In this document: piece by piece, positions 45,001-57,358 of the stretch
How the letters are laid out: each line of letters opens with the position of its first letter
How positions within the stretch are numbered: position 1 is the first letter of the stretch
NCBI GenBank assembly: GCA_021234155.1
Contig: JAJEKV010000036.1
Coordinates: 7,891,426-7,955,425 of the forward strand
Source of the DNA: Isoetes taiwanensis
Lineage: Eukaryota; Streptophyta; Lycopodiopsida; Isoetales; Isoetaceae
Direction: 5' to 3'
DNA length: 64,000 nt
Position numbers and translations under genes: made by a program
Notes under the pieces: model-generated
Databases searched by the model: none
Told to the model about the DNA's origin: nothing
Seen by the model: the letters and a program-made list of their open reading frames with translations, nothing else

Positions 45001-45890
45001 CCCTCCTCCCAGTGTCGCAATTAGAAGTCAAGAACACATTTTGTAGTAGCAATTTTTTTTGGAATGATTCGGGGTTGCCATGGCTCCGTATGCATGTTTG
45101 AAAAAGGTACACCAGGTCCCAAGTGCAACTGACCACATTTTGGCCTCCATAACATAAACCCTACAATAATCTGGCAAGGCACAGGGTTTACGTTTTGGAG
45201 GCCATACCCTAGCCAGATTGGACCAGGATCTTGCACAATGTCATGAGGTAGTGGGAGGGCGTTGACGCCAGAAGACGGAGCCCTAAAACCTTCCAGAAGC
45301 AGTTCGACCCAAAATGTCCTCTCTGGAAGGTCCCTGGCCACGGACGGGCAACTCTCCCACCCCGGAACTGTGATCTGACTCTGCCAACGGACTCGAAACA
45401 TTGACATTACCTTGGAGACCAAGTTTCGTGGGCAGAAGACCACCCCTGCTCCAGGAAGCGCCAAAGTAGCTCATGTCCAACACGTTCGTAGTGAATTGGC
45501 CTTAGCGGAGGGTGCAGAATACTGCCATGTAGAGGGTTCGTGTTTCTTTTGCTGCAAAAACTGACCGTGTAACTTGGTCCCTAGGGTAATTTCGCTGTTT
45601 TGGACGACATGGCGAAGTCAAATCTCCATTCCGAAGCCTTTGTACTGCCCGAACGACAAAACACTTGGGTTTCTACACGGTCGACTGCAGGACACTTTGC
45701 GGTTTGATATGTTCTCTCGAACAGATCTTGAATTTTTTTGAACTTGCTTGAAGCAGGTTACTTGAAGAGTGGATTCAACGGTTGGATGGGAAACCGGGAT
45801 CCGGGAAGGCAGGCATTGGCATTTGCCCTCCCGGAGGAGCACTAGTAAGGAAAGCCTGCCTCGGCAACCTTTGTGATGTCCGTCTCCTGG
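42085..45890. repeat. U repeat: three direct copies and one inverted copy, with conserved hairpins
   Basis: Direct copies start at ~42,105, 43,236 and 44,057 with CCCAAGTGTTTTGTCGTTCG. The inverted copy runs from ~45,670 down to ~45,020. Each contains GAGCTACTTTGGCGCTTCCT, GTAATGTC(G/A)ATGTTT and one or two hairpins with arms CCTCCAAAACGTAAACCCT / AGGGTTTACGTTATGGAGG around a ~20-nt loop. The hairpins lie at 42,571-42,628, 42,898-42,954, 43,711-43,768, 44,524-44,581, 44,850-44,907 and 45,144-45,201. The copies contain open frames with conserved wording, but these change frame between copies, so coding is doubtful. No transposase is seen. Confidence 0.85.
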
Positions 45891-48800
45891 GGTCTGGCCT
45901 CTCCAACATGCCACATGAGCTCCAACATGCCACATAGGCTCCAACATGCCTCGTGAGCTCTAGCATGCCACCTAGGGTCCAACGTGCCACCTAGGCTCCA
46001 ACATGCCACCTAGGCTCCAACATGCCAAGGTGGCTCCAACATGCCACCTAGGCTCAAGCGTGCCAAGGTGGCTCAAATATGCCACCTAGGCTTTAAAATG
46101 CCCCGTAGGCTCCAACATGCCACCTAGGTCCAACATGCCACCCACGCCCAACATGCCCGTGGGCTCCAACATGCCCCCTAGCATGCCACCTAGGCTCCAA
46201 CATGCCACCTGGGCTCCAACATGCCACGTGTGCCACATAGGCTCCAACATGCCAAGTTGGCCAACCTGCCACCTAGGCTCAAGCATGCAAGGTGGCTCAA
46301 ATATGCCACCTAGGCTCCAACATGCCACCAAGGCTTCAACATGCCAAGTAGGCTCCAACATGCCACCTAGGCTCCAACATGCCTCGTGAGCTCTAGCATG
46401 CCACCTAGGTTCCAACATGCCACCTACGGCCCAACATGCCACGTGGGCTCCAACATGCCACCTAGCATGCCACCTAGGCTCCAACATGCCACCGGGCTCC
46501 AACATGCCACGTGAGCTCCAACATGCCACAAAGGCTCCAACATGCCAAGTTGGCTCCAACGTGCCACCTAGGCTCAAGCATGCCAAGGTGGCTCAAATAT
46601 GCCACCTAGGCTCCAACATGCCACCAAGGCTTCAACATGCCACGTAGGCTCCAACATGCCTCGTGAGCTCTAGCATGCCACCTAGGCTCCAACGTGCCAC
46701 CTAGGCTCCAACATGCCACCTAGGCTCCAACATGCCAAGGTGGCTCCAACATGCCAACTAGGCTCAAGCGTGCCAAGGTGGCTCAAACATGCCACCTAGG
46801 CTCCAACATGCCATGTAGGCTCCAACATGCCAACTAGGCTCCAACATGCCACCTACGCTCCAACATGCCACGTAGGCTCCAACATGCCACCTAGCATGCC
46901 ACATAGGCTCCAACATTGCCACCTAGGCTCCAACATGCCACCGGGCTCCAACATGCCACGTGAGCTCCAACATGCCACGTGGGCTTCAACATGCCACGTA
47001 GGCTCCAACATGCCAACTAGGCTCCAACATGCCTCGTGAGCTCTAGCATGCCACCTAGGCTCCAACGTGCCACCTAGGCTCCAACATGCCAAAGTGGCTC
47101 CAACATGCCACCCTAGGCTCAAAGCGTGCCAAGGTGGCTCAAACATGCCCGGTGGGCTCCAACATGCCACCTAGCATGCCACCTAGGCTCCAACATACCA
47201 CCTAGGCTCCAACATGCCACCGGGCTCCAACATGCCACACATGCCAAGTTGGCTCCAACATGCCACCTAGGCTCAAGCATGCCAAGGTGGCTCAAATATG
47301 CCACCTAGGCTCCAACATGCCACCAAGGCTTCAACATGCCAATGTGGGCTCCAACATGCCACGTGAGCTCCAACATGCCACATAGGCTCCAACATGCCTC
47401 GTGAGCTCTAGCATGCCACCTAGGCTCCAACTTGCCACCTAGGCTCCAACATGCCACCTAGGCTCCAGCATGCCAAGGTGGCTCCAACATGCCACCTAGG
47501 CTCAAGCGTGCCAAGGTGGCTCAAATATGCCACCTAGGCTTTAACATGCCACGTAGGCTCCAACATGCCACCTAGGTCCAACATGCCACCTACGCCCAAC
47601 ATGCCATGTGGGCTCCAACATGCCACCTAGCATGCCACCTAGGCTCCAACATGCCAACTTGGCTCCAACATGCCACGTGAGCTCCAACATGCCACATAGG
47701 CTCCAACATGCCAAGTTGGCTCCAACGTGCCACCTAGGCTCAAGCATGCAAGGTGGCTCAAATATGCCACCTAGGCTCCAACATGCCACCAAGGCTTCAA
47801 CATGCCAATGTGGGGCTCCAACATGCCACGTGGGCTCCAACATGCCTCGTGAGCTCTAGCATGCCACCTAGGTTCCAACATGCCACGTAGGCTCCAACAT
47901 GCCACCTACGCTCCAACATGCCACGTAGGCTCCAACATGCCACCTAGCATGCCACCTAGGCTCCAACATGCCACCGGGCTCCAACATGCCACGTGAGCTC
48001 CAACATGCCACATAGGCTCCAACATGCCAAGTTGGCTCCAACGTGCCACCTAGGCTCAAGCATGCCAAGGTGGCTCAAAAATGCCACCTAGGCTCCAACA
48101 TGCCACCAAGGCTACAACATGCCACGTAGGCTCCAACATGCCTCGTGAGCTCTAGCATGCCACCTAGGCTCCAACTTGCCACCTAGGCTCCAACATGCCA
48201 AGGTGGCTCCAACATGCCACCTAGGCTCAAGCGTGCCAAGGTGGCTCAAACATGCCACCTAGGCTCCAACATGCCATGTGGGCTCCAACATGCGAACTAG
48301 GCTCCAACATGCCACCTATGCTCCAACATGCCACGTTGGCTCCAACATGCCACCTAGCATGCCACATAGGCTCCAACATTGCCACCTAGGCTCCAACATG
48401 CCACACGGGCTCCAACATGCCACGTGAGCTCCAACATGCCACGTGGTCTTCAACATGCCACGTGTGGCTCCAACATGCCAACTAGGCTCCAACATGCCTC
48501 ATGAGCTCTAGCATGCCACCTAGGCTCCAACGTGCCACCTATGCTCCAACATGCCACCTAGGCTCCAACATGCCAAGGTGGCTCCAACATGCCACCTAGG
48601 CTAAAGCGTGCCAAGGTGGCTCAAACATGCCACCTAGGGCTCCAACATGCCACGTGACCTCCAACATGCCACCTAGGCTCCAACATGCCACCTATGCTCC
48701 AACATGCCCGTGGGCTCCAACATGCCACCTAAGCATGCCACCTAGGCTCCAACATGCCACCTAGGCTCCAACATGCCACATGGGCTCCAACATGCCACGT

Positions 48801-50300
48801 GGGCTCCAACATGCCAAGTTGGCTCCAACATGCCACCTAGGCTCAAGCATGCCAAGGTGGCTCAAATATGCCACCTAGGCTCCAACATGCCCACCCAAGG
48901 GCTTCAACATGCCACGTAGGGCTCCAACATGCCTCGTGAACTCTAGCATGCCACCTAGGCTCCAACGTGCCACCTAGGCTCCAACATGCCACCTAGGCTC
49001 CAACATGCCAAGGTGGCTCCAAGATGCCGCATAGGCTCAAGCGTGCCAAGGTGGCTCAAACATGCCACCTAGGCTCCAACATGCCATGTAGGCTCCAACA
49101 TGCCAACTAGGCTCCAACATGCCACCTACGCTCCAACATGCCACATGGGCTCCAACATGCCACCTAGCATGCCACATAGGCTCCAACATTGCCACCTAGT
49201 CTCTAACATGCCACCCGGCTCCAACATGCCACGTGAGCTCCAACATGCCACGTGAGCTCCAACATGCCACGGGGCTTCAACATGCCAATGTGGGCTCCAA
49301 CGTGCCAACTAGGCTCCAACATGCCTCGTGAGCTCTAGCATGCACCTAGGCTCCAACGTGCCACCTAGGCTCCAACATGCCACCTAGGCTCCAACATGCC
49401 AAGGAGGCTCCAACATGCCACCTAGGCTCAAGCGCCACCAAGGTGGCTCAAACATGCCACCTAGGCTCCAACATGCCACGTGGGCTCCAACATGCCACCT
49501 AGGCTCCAACATGCCACCTATGCTCCAACATGCCACCTTGGCTCCAACATGCCACCTAGCATGCCACCTAGGCTCCAACATGCCACCTGGGCTCCAACAT
49601 GCCACGTGAGCTCCAACATGCCAAGTTGGCTCCAACATGCCACCTAGGCTCAAGCATGCCAAGGTGGCTCAAATATGCCACCTAGGCTCCAACATGCCAC
49701 CTAGGCTCCAACATGCCACGTAGGCTCCAACATGCCAACTAGGCTCCAACATGCCACCTAGGCTCCAACATGCCACCTAGGCTCCAACATGCCACCTATG
49801 CTCCAACATGCCACATGGGCTCCAACATGCCACCTAGCATGCCACCTAGGCTCAAGCGTACCACGTGAGCTCCAACATGCCAAGTTGGCTCCAACGTGCC
49901 ATCTAGGCTCAAGCATACCAAGGTGGCTCAAATATGCCACCAAGGTGGCTCCAAATATGCCAACGTGAGCTCCAACATGCCTCGTGAGCTCTATCATGCC
50001 ACCTAGGCTCCAACTTGCCACCTAGGCTCCAACATGCCACCTAGGCTCCAACATGCCAAGGTGGCTCCAACATGCCAACTAGGCTCAAGCATGCCAAGTT
50101 GGCTCAAATATGCCACCATCAGCTCCAACATGCCACGTAGGCTGCAACATGCCACCTGGGCTCCAACATGCCACGTGAGCTCTAACATGCCACCTAGGCT
50201 CCAACATGCCACCTACGCTCCAACATGCCACCTAGGCTCCAACATGTCAAGGTGGCTCCAACATGCCACCTAGGCTCCAACATGCCACCTAGGCTCCTTG
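45890..50300. repeat. Large 19-bp satellite array with higher-order structure
   Basis: About 230 units of CTCCAACATGCCACCTAGG and variants (CCAAGGTGG, CACGTGAG, CACGTAGG, CTCAAGCGTGCC). A marker variant, GCCTCGTGAGCTCTAGCATG, recurs near 45,949, 46,382, 46,659, 47,032, 47,397, 47,843, 48,140, 48,497, 48,931, 49,323 and 49,979. A short 11-bp truncation (CACCTAGCATGCCAC) recurs about once per block. The array therefore has a higher-order period of roughly 270-450 bp. Orientation is opposite to the arrays at 6.2-8.5 kb. Long open frames on both strands are a by-product of the repeat. Confidence 0.95.
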
Positions 50301-51440
50301 CCAAACTCCTCTACCAAAAAATCCAAAGGTTGTCATATTTCTTGCATAAAGTCCTAGCCATCACGTCCACGTCACCAACATCTCGCCATGTCATCCAAAA
50401 TTTGCCAACATCACCCAATGAAAAGATAAAAGATGTACATCTATTCATTTTTGACCTAGTCAAAACTTGAACTTGCTTGCTTGGCATGCAATGTCACCAC
50501 TTGGAGTGCCACATCATCTTTTCCATGCTATTTTTTGGTGCCATAAGGGTAACGACATGCGCTGCCAAATCCTGACCACTTGTGGCAAGGCAGCAACCCA
50601 TAACGTGAACCCTATATTTTTTGCATCAGGATGGAGACAAACGTGCCCGAGAGTGTGCATAGGGTCATCATCATGTCCACATCACCCATATCTTGCCATG
50701 TCACCAGCCACATCAACCCATGGAAAACCAGAGTTGCACCACTGTGCACTTTTGCACCATTAAAAGTTGCACATGGAACTCCAGTGAAAAAATCGAGGGT
50801 CGTTGATCTGGCACAATAGAGGGGATATTCGTCAGATCAATGTTCCACAAACAATATAAAAAACATCCCATTAAGTAGTTGATTTAGTAGATTATTATAG
50901 GTTGAAATTTGAGAATTAAAATATGTAAAAAATTGCCCCATCAAGGTGAGAATAACGGTCCAGATTTGACGAAGATAAATGGCCCAGATGGTGATCTTAG
51001 TACTATGATCTTATTGGCTCTATCTTTTAACGCTTCCGATTTACTGACAATAGAGATGGACGGTGAAGATCATGATCCTTGTCCTGAGATTTCTTTTCGG
51101 CCATTGCTTTCTTCGCCGTCATTGCTTTCTTTCTCCAGCTATGGCGGTCCGGTGCTATGGCGCCATGTCCGGTGCTATGGCGTGTCCGGTGCTATGGCGC
51201 TGCTTGAGCTTGTTCGGTGGATTCGAGCCATCTGCCTTCCTTCTTCCTTCTTTCTTACAATCCGGCTCTCTATTCATTCTTTTCTCTGTTCATTCTTTTC
51301 TGTTCCATTATTTTCTCTGTTCATGCTTTTTTCTGTCCATTCTTTTCTTACGGGTTCTTCAAATCTGGCTCTCCTCCATTCTTTCTCACCTCCATTTTTA
51401 AAATCCGGCTCTCCTCCATTCTTTCTTACGTTCTTCATAT
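50300..51440. repeat. Low-complexity flank: CATGTCACC text, TCCGGTGCTATGGCG repeats and a CT-rich tract
   Basis: 50,350-50,720 resembles 5,080-5,680 (degenerate GCCATGTCACC). TCCGGTGCTATGGCG occurs three times at ~51,147-51,200. 51,235-51,440 is pyrimidine-rich, with AATCCGGCTCTC and CATTCTTTTCT recurring. No gene is supported. Confidence 0.55.
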
Positions 51441-51698
51441 CTGCATTTTTTAGTGATGGAACTGGCTTCCTTTTCTTTTTGTGGTTCGAAGCAGCTAGGG
51501 CCGCGCCTATTGCTTGCATTAATATGTGGAAGACCTGTGCATAAACCCCTACCTGTGAGCTACAGGTTTATGGTTATTTCCTGATTTTCCATGTGCCAGC
51601 TGCCTCTCTTTTGCAACATTCATTATCGCTGGGTCATTTTGAGTGGGATCATCCTTCTGAAACTTTTTGAGTGGGATCATCGACGATGGTAGCCCATA

Positions 51699-54600
51699 AT
51701 GGTGGCTGTTGCCGCTGCCTCAGGAAGTCAGAAGCCTCATCAACGATTCCAAATACAAATGGCGAATATTTTCGCACAATCCATTGATCATCCGGGAGGT
51801 ACTTTTTTATTGTTTATTATTTATCTTTTTGCAAGGAAGTTCTTGCATGTTAAGTCAGCCAGGCTAGTTACAGAGCATTCGTGGCCCTTTATGTACATTG
51901 CAGGTTGAAGGAAGAAGATAGCAGCAAATACGGCAGGTAGGCAGTGATATAGCAGCATGGAACGAGGAATGCCCAATAAATGCTTACGGTTGTGCCATTT
52001 TACGCTCCAATCTGCTCCAATATTCTTGATTCGGAATCCATCTTTCTGTCCTGAGCTGGGTCGATTTATGTAACTCATCTTCGTTTAATTTTTGAGCTTT
52101 TCTTTTGTATCTTTTATTCTTTCTTGGATTTAATTTTTTGTAAAAGCTGAAAACCTGAAGCAATAGGCCTCTCAATGGCACTTGCAGCTTTCATCCGTGG
52201 GTTCAAATCCCACATTGATAGTGCAGGCAGAATACAGCAGACTTGAATCCTTCTACAGTTTCATTTATTTTTTCTGGAAATAAAATAAATGAGATTAATT
52301 GTGCTACATTGTTTATAACTTAATCATTAATTCAATATCTTTGAACCTTAACCATTGAATGTTTTAATCTAAGTTAAAACTTAGATTGCAATCTATTATT
52401 ATGTATGAATGAGAATGGAGATAACATAGCATTTTATTCCTTGTGGACTTGTTTGGGTTCGATTCCCAAAAAGGCTCTTTTTTTACAATAAAAAAGATTA
52501 TACAAAGTTCATAATATATATTAGCTTTTAAATTGTAAGCCTATAGTAATTTTTTTTTTTTTTTTTTATAACGTGTGCCACGTGTCAACTTTTGATTGTT
52601 AGAAGACATATTAGATACAATACTTTATTTTTTTTCCTATGTGTAATAATAATGCTTTTTTATTTTTAAAGAATGCCACGTGTCCATATTTGATTAGCTA
52701 GAATAATATATTTTTTATTTAAAAAGTGTGCCACGTGTTAATATCTCATTAGTTAAACAACCACGTTACAAATTCATGTTTTTTCTACGTGTTATAAAAC
52801 TTAGTTTTACATGTCCTTATTTTAGGAAAACAACAAATTAGATTCAATAACACATGTAGTGTTTTGTAAATTAAAAACTCCATGCGTGATTTGTTTAATT
52901 TTGCAAAAATAACACTTGAAACAACGTGTCTATATCGAGAAAAAGCACACTTGAAAACATCATTTTTCTATTTCCTACGTGTTCTTTTCCTTGTAATCCT
53001 TTATTTCTAGTGTTGTAATTTAGTTTTTCAGATGTAGTAAAATTAAAACCTACGCGTGCTATTTTAAAGATAAACAACGCATGGTTCCATAAAAAACAAC
53101 AGTGAAGGAAAAAAGTACACGTTGACAAAAATTCACAAAAACTACGTTAATTTTTTCTACGCGTGGCTTTTTTTGCCAAAAGACCATTGTGGGAAATCTT
53201 GCCAAAAAACCACTGTCTCTTTGTGCAAATCCGGATAAACAGGCCACGTGGACTTTTGGGACCATTTTGGTGTTGTTTTTGGCATAAAACAACACTTCCG
53301 TACAACAAAAAAACAACTGTGGACCAAAAATTGGGGTCAGTGTGGAGCTTTTAGGTATGTGGCAGCTTCTGTGGAATGTGGAAATGGAAATGGTTGTGGC
53401 TTAGATTCGTGATTCAGATAATAACTTCGGAAAGGAGCTAAAAGAGTTACTAACTGTTTAATCCTATTTCCAGGTGCTATGTGGCCGAAATGTGCCTAAT
53501 TTGTGGCGCCAAAAGGTTGTTTCCTAGTTTACAGGGCAAATATCAGATGAGATAAATCGATGCCAAAGGTGGATATGCTGAATTTGGGACATATACGATT
53601 TTGTCTGGCTTAAAAAGATACTGTCAGTTTGATTTTCGATGTGTCTGTCCGATATCTGCTTACCTTAAAACAAACGGGACCTGGCTATGGCGTCTTCCCT
53701 CTGAGATCCAATCAGGTAAATCGTGATTCAGAAGCTTGGGATATAAGACAGAGATGAGCCGGCAAATACCACTCCAAGTGTTCCTTTCTGATGCTTCCCT
53801 TCGCATTATTGCAACTCGACAGGCTTTCAGTTTTCTGATAAAGGGTCGCCATACTTGAGGCATGCAGAGCTGAGTGATCCATGTATTTGTTGAAGACTAT
53901 TTATGACGTCTCTTACATATAGAACTCTATGCTGGCGCAGATTGTGGAGACAAAAGGCTATCGGTTACATTCTTGGTCGCTTTGTTTAGAACCCTGGCTG
54001 CATAAGAGAGCTATTTTTGCATGCAATACTTCTTATGAATATGGTTTAAGCATCTCAAAATGAATCTTGAGTGGTTTGGGCGTTGCCTTACACAAATGCA
54101 AAGTGTCTTCCGCCTTGGTGCAAAAGCAGCGCACTATTGTAACTTACGGCGGTTGGGTAGGATGTTGAAGATTATTTGGCTGCCAATTTGCAGAAATCGT
54201 TGTGCTGGTAGGTTGCTGGCACGAAAGTTTTTATTTTTTTTTTTTTTTTCTTTCTGATGTGTTGTGCTTACATGTATTGTTACATCGTTTTCAGGAACTA
54301 TGAAAAATTCATTGGTGCATCTAGACTGTCACCACGGTGGAGCTGCTTTGTTTTGCCTTAGAAATAAATAACTACAATTTGCAGGCCAATCTTGGAGCTG
54401 GAAGCGGGATTCTAAACCATCTTTAAGGTTCTTATCTCCTTTTATTTACGTTATTTTTCATTTCGATGTTGATTTAGCTGTGGATGCAGGCAAAGATTAA
54501 TTGAGCATTTCAGACGCTGATAATCATAGCCGCAGCAGCTTAGTGGTTCATTAAGAACCACGATTCTAGTTTTTTATGCAAGCAAGATGCTGATATAACA

Positions 54601-57319
54601 AGGATAGCAACGAGCTTGCTCAATATTTGTCTCCTCTGTTTTGGTACAAGCTTTTCTATGTTATATTCTTGTGTTTCTGGCTGCTTCAGCTCTGGGTTTC
54701 CAGTTTCTGGGTTTTATGTTTCTACTGGTAGGTTGCTGGCACGAAAGTTTTTATTTTTTTGTTTCTTTCCTTCTTATTTTTCTTGGATTAATTCCTTTGC
54801 TCAAGCAATTGCCAGGTGAATCAGCGAATCAGTTAAAAGGTCGCTGGCTATTCAGACAATGGACTGTGGTAAGCTCATGAGGAATCGGTGTTTGTTCTTC
54901 TGATTGGGCTAAGAAATTCTGCATATTCATTCATGTTTGATTTAACTTAGTTTTGTCATGCACATTCATTTTCCGTCGTTAACACAGCAACCAGTAACTC
55001 AGTTCGGCAAACGCAGCTCCTTGCCGTAGGTGAATTTGGCAAAAGCAAAGAGGCTGGCTCAGTTGGTATTGTAGGTGAAGAAGAGATAAGCTCAACAAAC
55101 TCATATAAGTACAGATTGGATTCCAAATAGCGATGTTACCCTGCTATCTTTGTGATCGTAGCCTAAAATATTTGTGAGAAAATTAAGCATGGCATAACTC
55201 ATGCATTGTCTTCGTATTACAGGTTGAAAAACAACAGACCCAAAAATGAATTCTTCAGATTGATCCCATTTCTGGCCCGAACATCATGTGAGTTGACATT
55301 TTGCGATCCGTAGTCAGCTGTTAATGGCTTCGCTCGGATCATGCTAGCATTCCTGGTGTATTGTTTAACATTCTTTGTAGTTGCTTATGGAGCAATGCTT
55401 ATATGTCTAAGCTCTGGCCATCTGATTTTAATTAAATAAACATAAAGGCATAATAATACACCATATGGAGGTGCTTCGGCTGAGATGATGACTCAAATAT
55501 CTTAATTTATGCCTTATATTTCGCCATAGATTAGGCATATTTTGTTGATATGACCAAGATTACTAACCATCAACGTGAATTTGTTTTCCGTAAAATGGCT
55601 TCTATCCGTATGGTCCGAAGGTAAGGAACATGTCGAAAAACAGGGATCCAAATCTCTAAAGTCCGCTTCATAACAGGGGATCCAAATCTCTAAAGTCCTG
55701 TGAATAATAGTTTAGTCATGCATTCAAAATTACGGCATGAAGCATTGCATTGCTAGAATGGCTAAGGATCAGGCAACCAGTGTGGAGCAAGCACCGATAG
55801 ATCACCCCCAAGCACCCCTAGATTGGGTTCTTTTTGGGTGCGCAGCTATTGCTCCAAACCCCCCTTCATATTTGCCAATGCAGTGATTTTTGCATAAATA
55901 GATAGGAAGTGCTTTAAAGCACAAGGAATCGTCATTCACATCCTGAATTCTTTCTGTTTCTGTACTGATTTAAATTATCACAACTGTTATGGTTTAACAT
56001 TCACTTTCAAAGAGACAATAAAGTTCTTTCCAACTGTGTATTGTGGTTCTTTGGCTAAAATAGTTTATGGTTTCTAAAATAGTTTATGGTTTCTGCCTTT
56101 GGTGGATTTGCATTATTATGGGACTAGATGAGATGCATAATCTGTCTAAGAGGGCAAAGGAAATTACAGAGAGTGGCCATGCCAGGGGAGCAGGTAATTT
56201 ACACCTTGCTTGTGCCCTCTTGAGCCCGTCAATCATACTATCTAATATTGCTGCTAAGCTTCTACATGTACCTTTACGTGGTAAGTTTCAATACACCGTG
56301 CAGCCAAAATAAAATTGGAATGCATTTTCAGGTGGCATAAGTAAACATAACAGGTTAGAGTTGCAGCGATTAGTCTTTGTACCATGCAAGCTTGCATGGG
56401 AATGGAAGCTTGGGACATAATCATTGTAACTTGACATGGGAATGGAAGCTTGGGACATTTCTTACTGTCCCACCCTTATAATTTTTTCCATGTTTTTCAT
56501 TCTCCTCTGTCGCTTAAAGGGATACCTTGTTGAATAGAGTGTAGACAAACATGTGAGACCACCATTGTGGCATGTATTCTCCTTGCTTATTGGCACCACG
56601 TATATCAACAAGGGTATGCGTGTCTTACTGGACGATGTTTTTCAACATTCTGTATTTGTTGCCTCGTTAACTACTATTTTTGGCATCAAATGTGGTTGCC
56701 TGTATACGTAAGTTTGTTTAAAACAAGGAGTGAAATTGATAGATATGAGAAGTGGGGCGCAATTGTGAGAATGCTGCAACATCACAACTCTTAAGTTCCA
56801 TATTCCATGTGAAGAAGCTTTCTTTGCTGCATTTGCAAAACTTGCAATAGCGATATCCTTATCTTTCTTAGGAAAGTGTACTTAAGTCTTCCCTCTTCAG
56901 TCCTACACATTCCAACAACCTCATGAAAAAGAATAAAGAAACTGGTTTGGGAATGTCCAAGATGAATGAGCTTCTCAGACGTCATTTTCGGATAATGGAC
57001 TTCCCAAATTCTTCTAGCAAAGATGATTATACTTCAATGCTTTCACAAGGATAATATCTAGATTATGTATTTGAGGCTTTATATGATTCTGTGCTAAAGG
57101 CCTGACATAGAGACAGGATGTTCGATGAGGAAACTTAAAATTTAAAGACAATTTTTTTATTTTTTCGAAGGTAGTAAGGCAATCCTTCTCCATTTATCCT
57201 TGCCTGGTTTTCAGGCGTGCTTTCATTAGGTTCAAGTTGTGCAGATGTTGAAGATCTTTTGCTATTCAAGTCATCTTATTGGAGAGGGAGACTTTCAGGC
57301 TTACATTGTATAAAACAAG
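51699..57319 (+). CDS. Unidentified multi-exon gene, splice phases consistent
   Basis: Five plus-strand exons fit together: 51,699-51,798 (ATG; MVAVAAASGSQKPHQRFQIQ ... SIDHPG), 54,988-55,108 (TSNSVRQTQLLAVGEFGKSK), 55,223-55,287 (LKNNRPKNEFFRLIPFLART), 56,128-56,280 (MHNLSKRAKEITESGHARGA then LACALLSPSIILSNIAAKLL) and 57,215-57,319 (VLSLGSSCADVEDLLLFKSS). Donors and acceptors are GT-AG, and all four junction phases agree without a stop. An alternative donor in exon 4 at 56,193 is also in phase. The 3.2-kb first intron may hide more exons, and the 3' end is not found. I recognise no domain. The junction from exon 1 to exon 2 is the weakest. Other exon-like bits (54,817-54,868; 56,709-56,790; 56,901-57,050) do not fit the phase. 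Confidence 0.42.
52150..52475 (+). repeat. Two tRNA T-arm-like sequences (SINE relics)
   Basis: GTGGG-TTCAAAT-CCCAC at 52,197-52,213 and TTGGG-TTCGATT-CCCAA at 52,453-52,469 each form a perfect T-arm with a standard B box. No acceptor stem or clover-leaf can be closed around either, so these are not tRNA genes. They look like heads of tRNA-derived SINEs. Both lie inside the large first intron of the predicted gene. Confidence 0.45.
52577..53250. promoter_or_regulatory. Cluster of G-box/ABRE motifs
   Basis: CACGTG occurs at 52,579-52,584, 52,677-52,682, 52,732-52,737 and 53,245-53,250. The first three are embedded in a diverged repeat of TGCCACGTGT(C/T)AA. ACGTGT half-sites continue to ~53,000. 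bZIP and bHLH factors bind such sites in plant promoters, but here they may just be a feature of a repeat. Confidence 0.35.
54205..54760. repeat. 36-bp direct repeat, 520 bp apart
   Basis: CTGGTAGGTTGCTGGCACGA followed by AAGTTTTTATTTTTTT is present at 54,205-54,240 and 54,725-54,760. The flanks differ. Such a pair could bound a small insertion. Other small duplications are at 55,640-55,700 (GGATCCAAATCTCTAAAGTC twice), 56,056-56,095 and 56,396-56,460. Confidence 0.8.
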
Positions 57320-57327
57320 GTGATGGA

Positions 57328-57358
57328 GCAATTGCACTAATACCTGTAGTGCAATTGC
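57328..57358. repeat. Perfect 12-bp inverted repeat
   Basis: GCAATTGCACTA (57,328-57,339) and TAGTGCAATTGC (57,347-57,358) flank a 7-nt loop, just after the last predicted exon. No T-run suitable for Pol III or other function is obvious apart from a T-tract at 57,364. From 57,360 to 58,070 no gene is supported. Confidence 0.75.

Noticed and set aside
42309-45464. Recurrent frames in the U repeat (GLQNVNPVPCQVIVGFTLWR)
   Set aside because: The start and frame vary between copies and the hairpin itself creates part of the peptide. Conservation is explained by DNA copying. Not excluded as a decayed gene, but not supportable.
45890-50300. Many 60-166-residue open frames rich in His, Cys and Trp on both strands, with peptides such as NMPPRLQHAT
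   Set aside because: They follow the 19-bp satellite. The unit has few stops, 19 is not a multiple of 3, so three units give a 19-residue peptide period in every frame. Frames exist equally on both strands.
50909-51544. 211-residue open frame
   Set aside because: Most of it is the TCCGGTGCTATGGCG repeat and a pyrimidine-rich tract; the opposite strand and other frames are equally open.
52150-52475. Functional tRNA genes
   Set aside because: Only the T-arms are good. No acceptor stem or anticodon arm can be closed around them.
51699-57319. Assignment of the multi-exon gene to a named family such as THADA or another ARM-repeat protein
   Set aside because: No diagnostic motif could be seen; naming it would be a guess.
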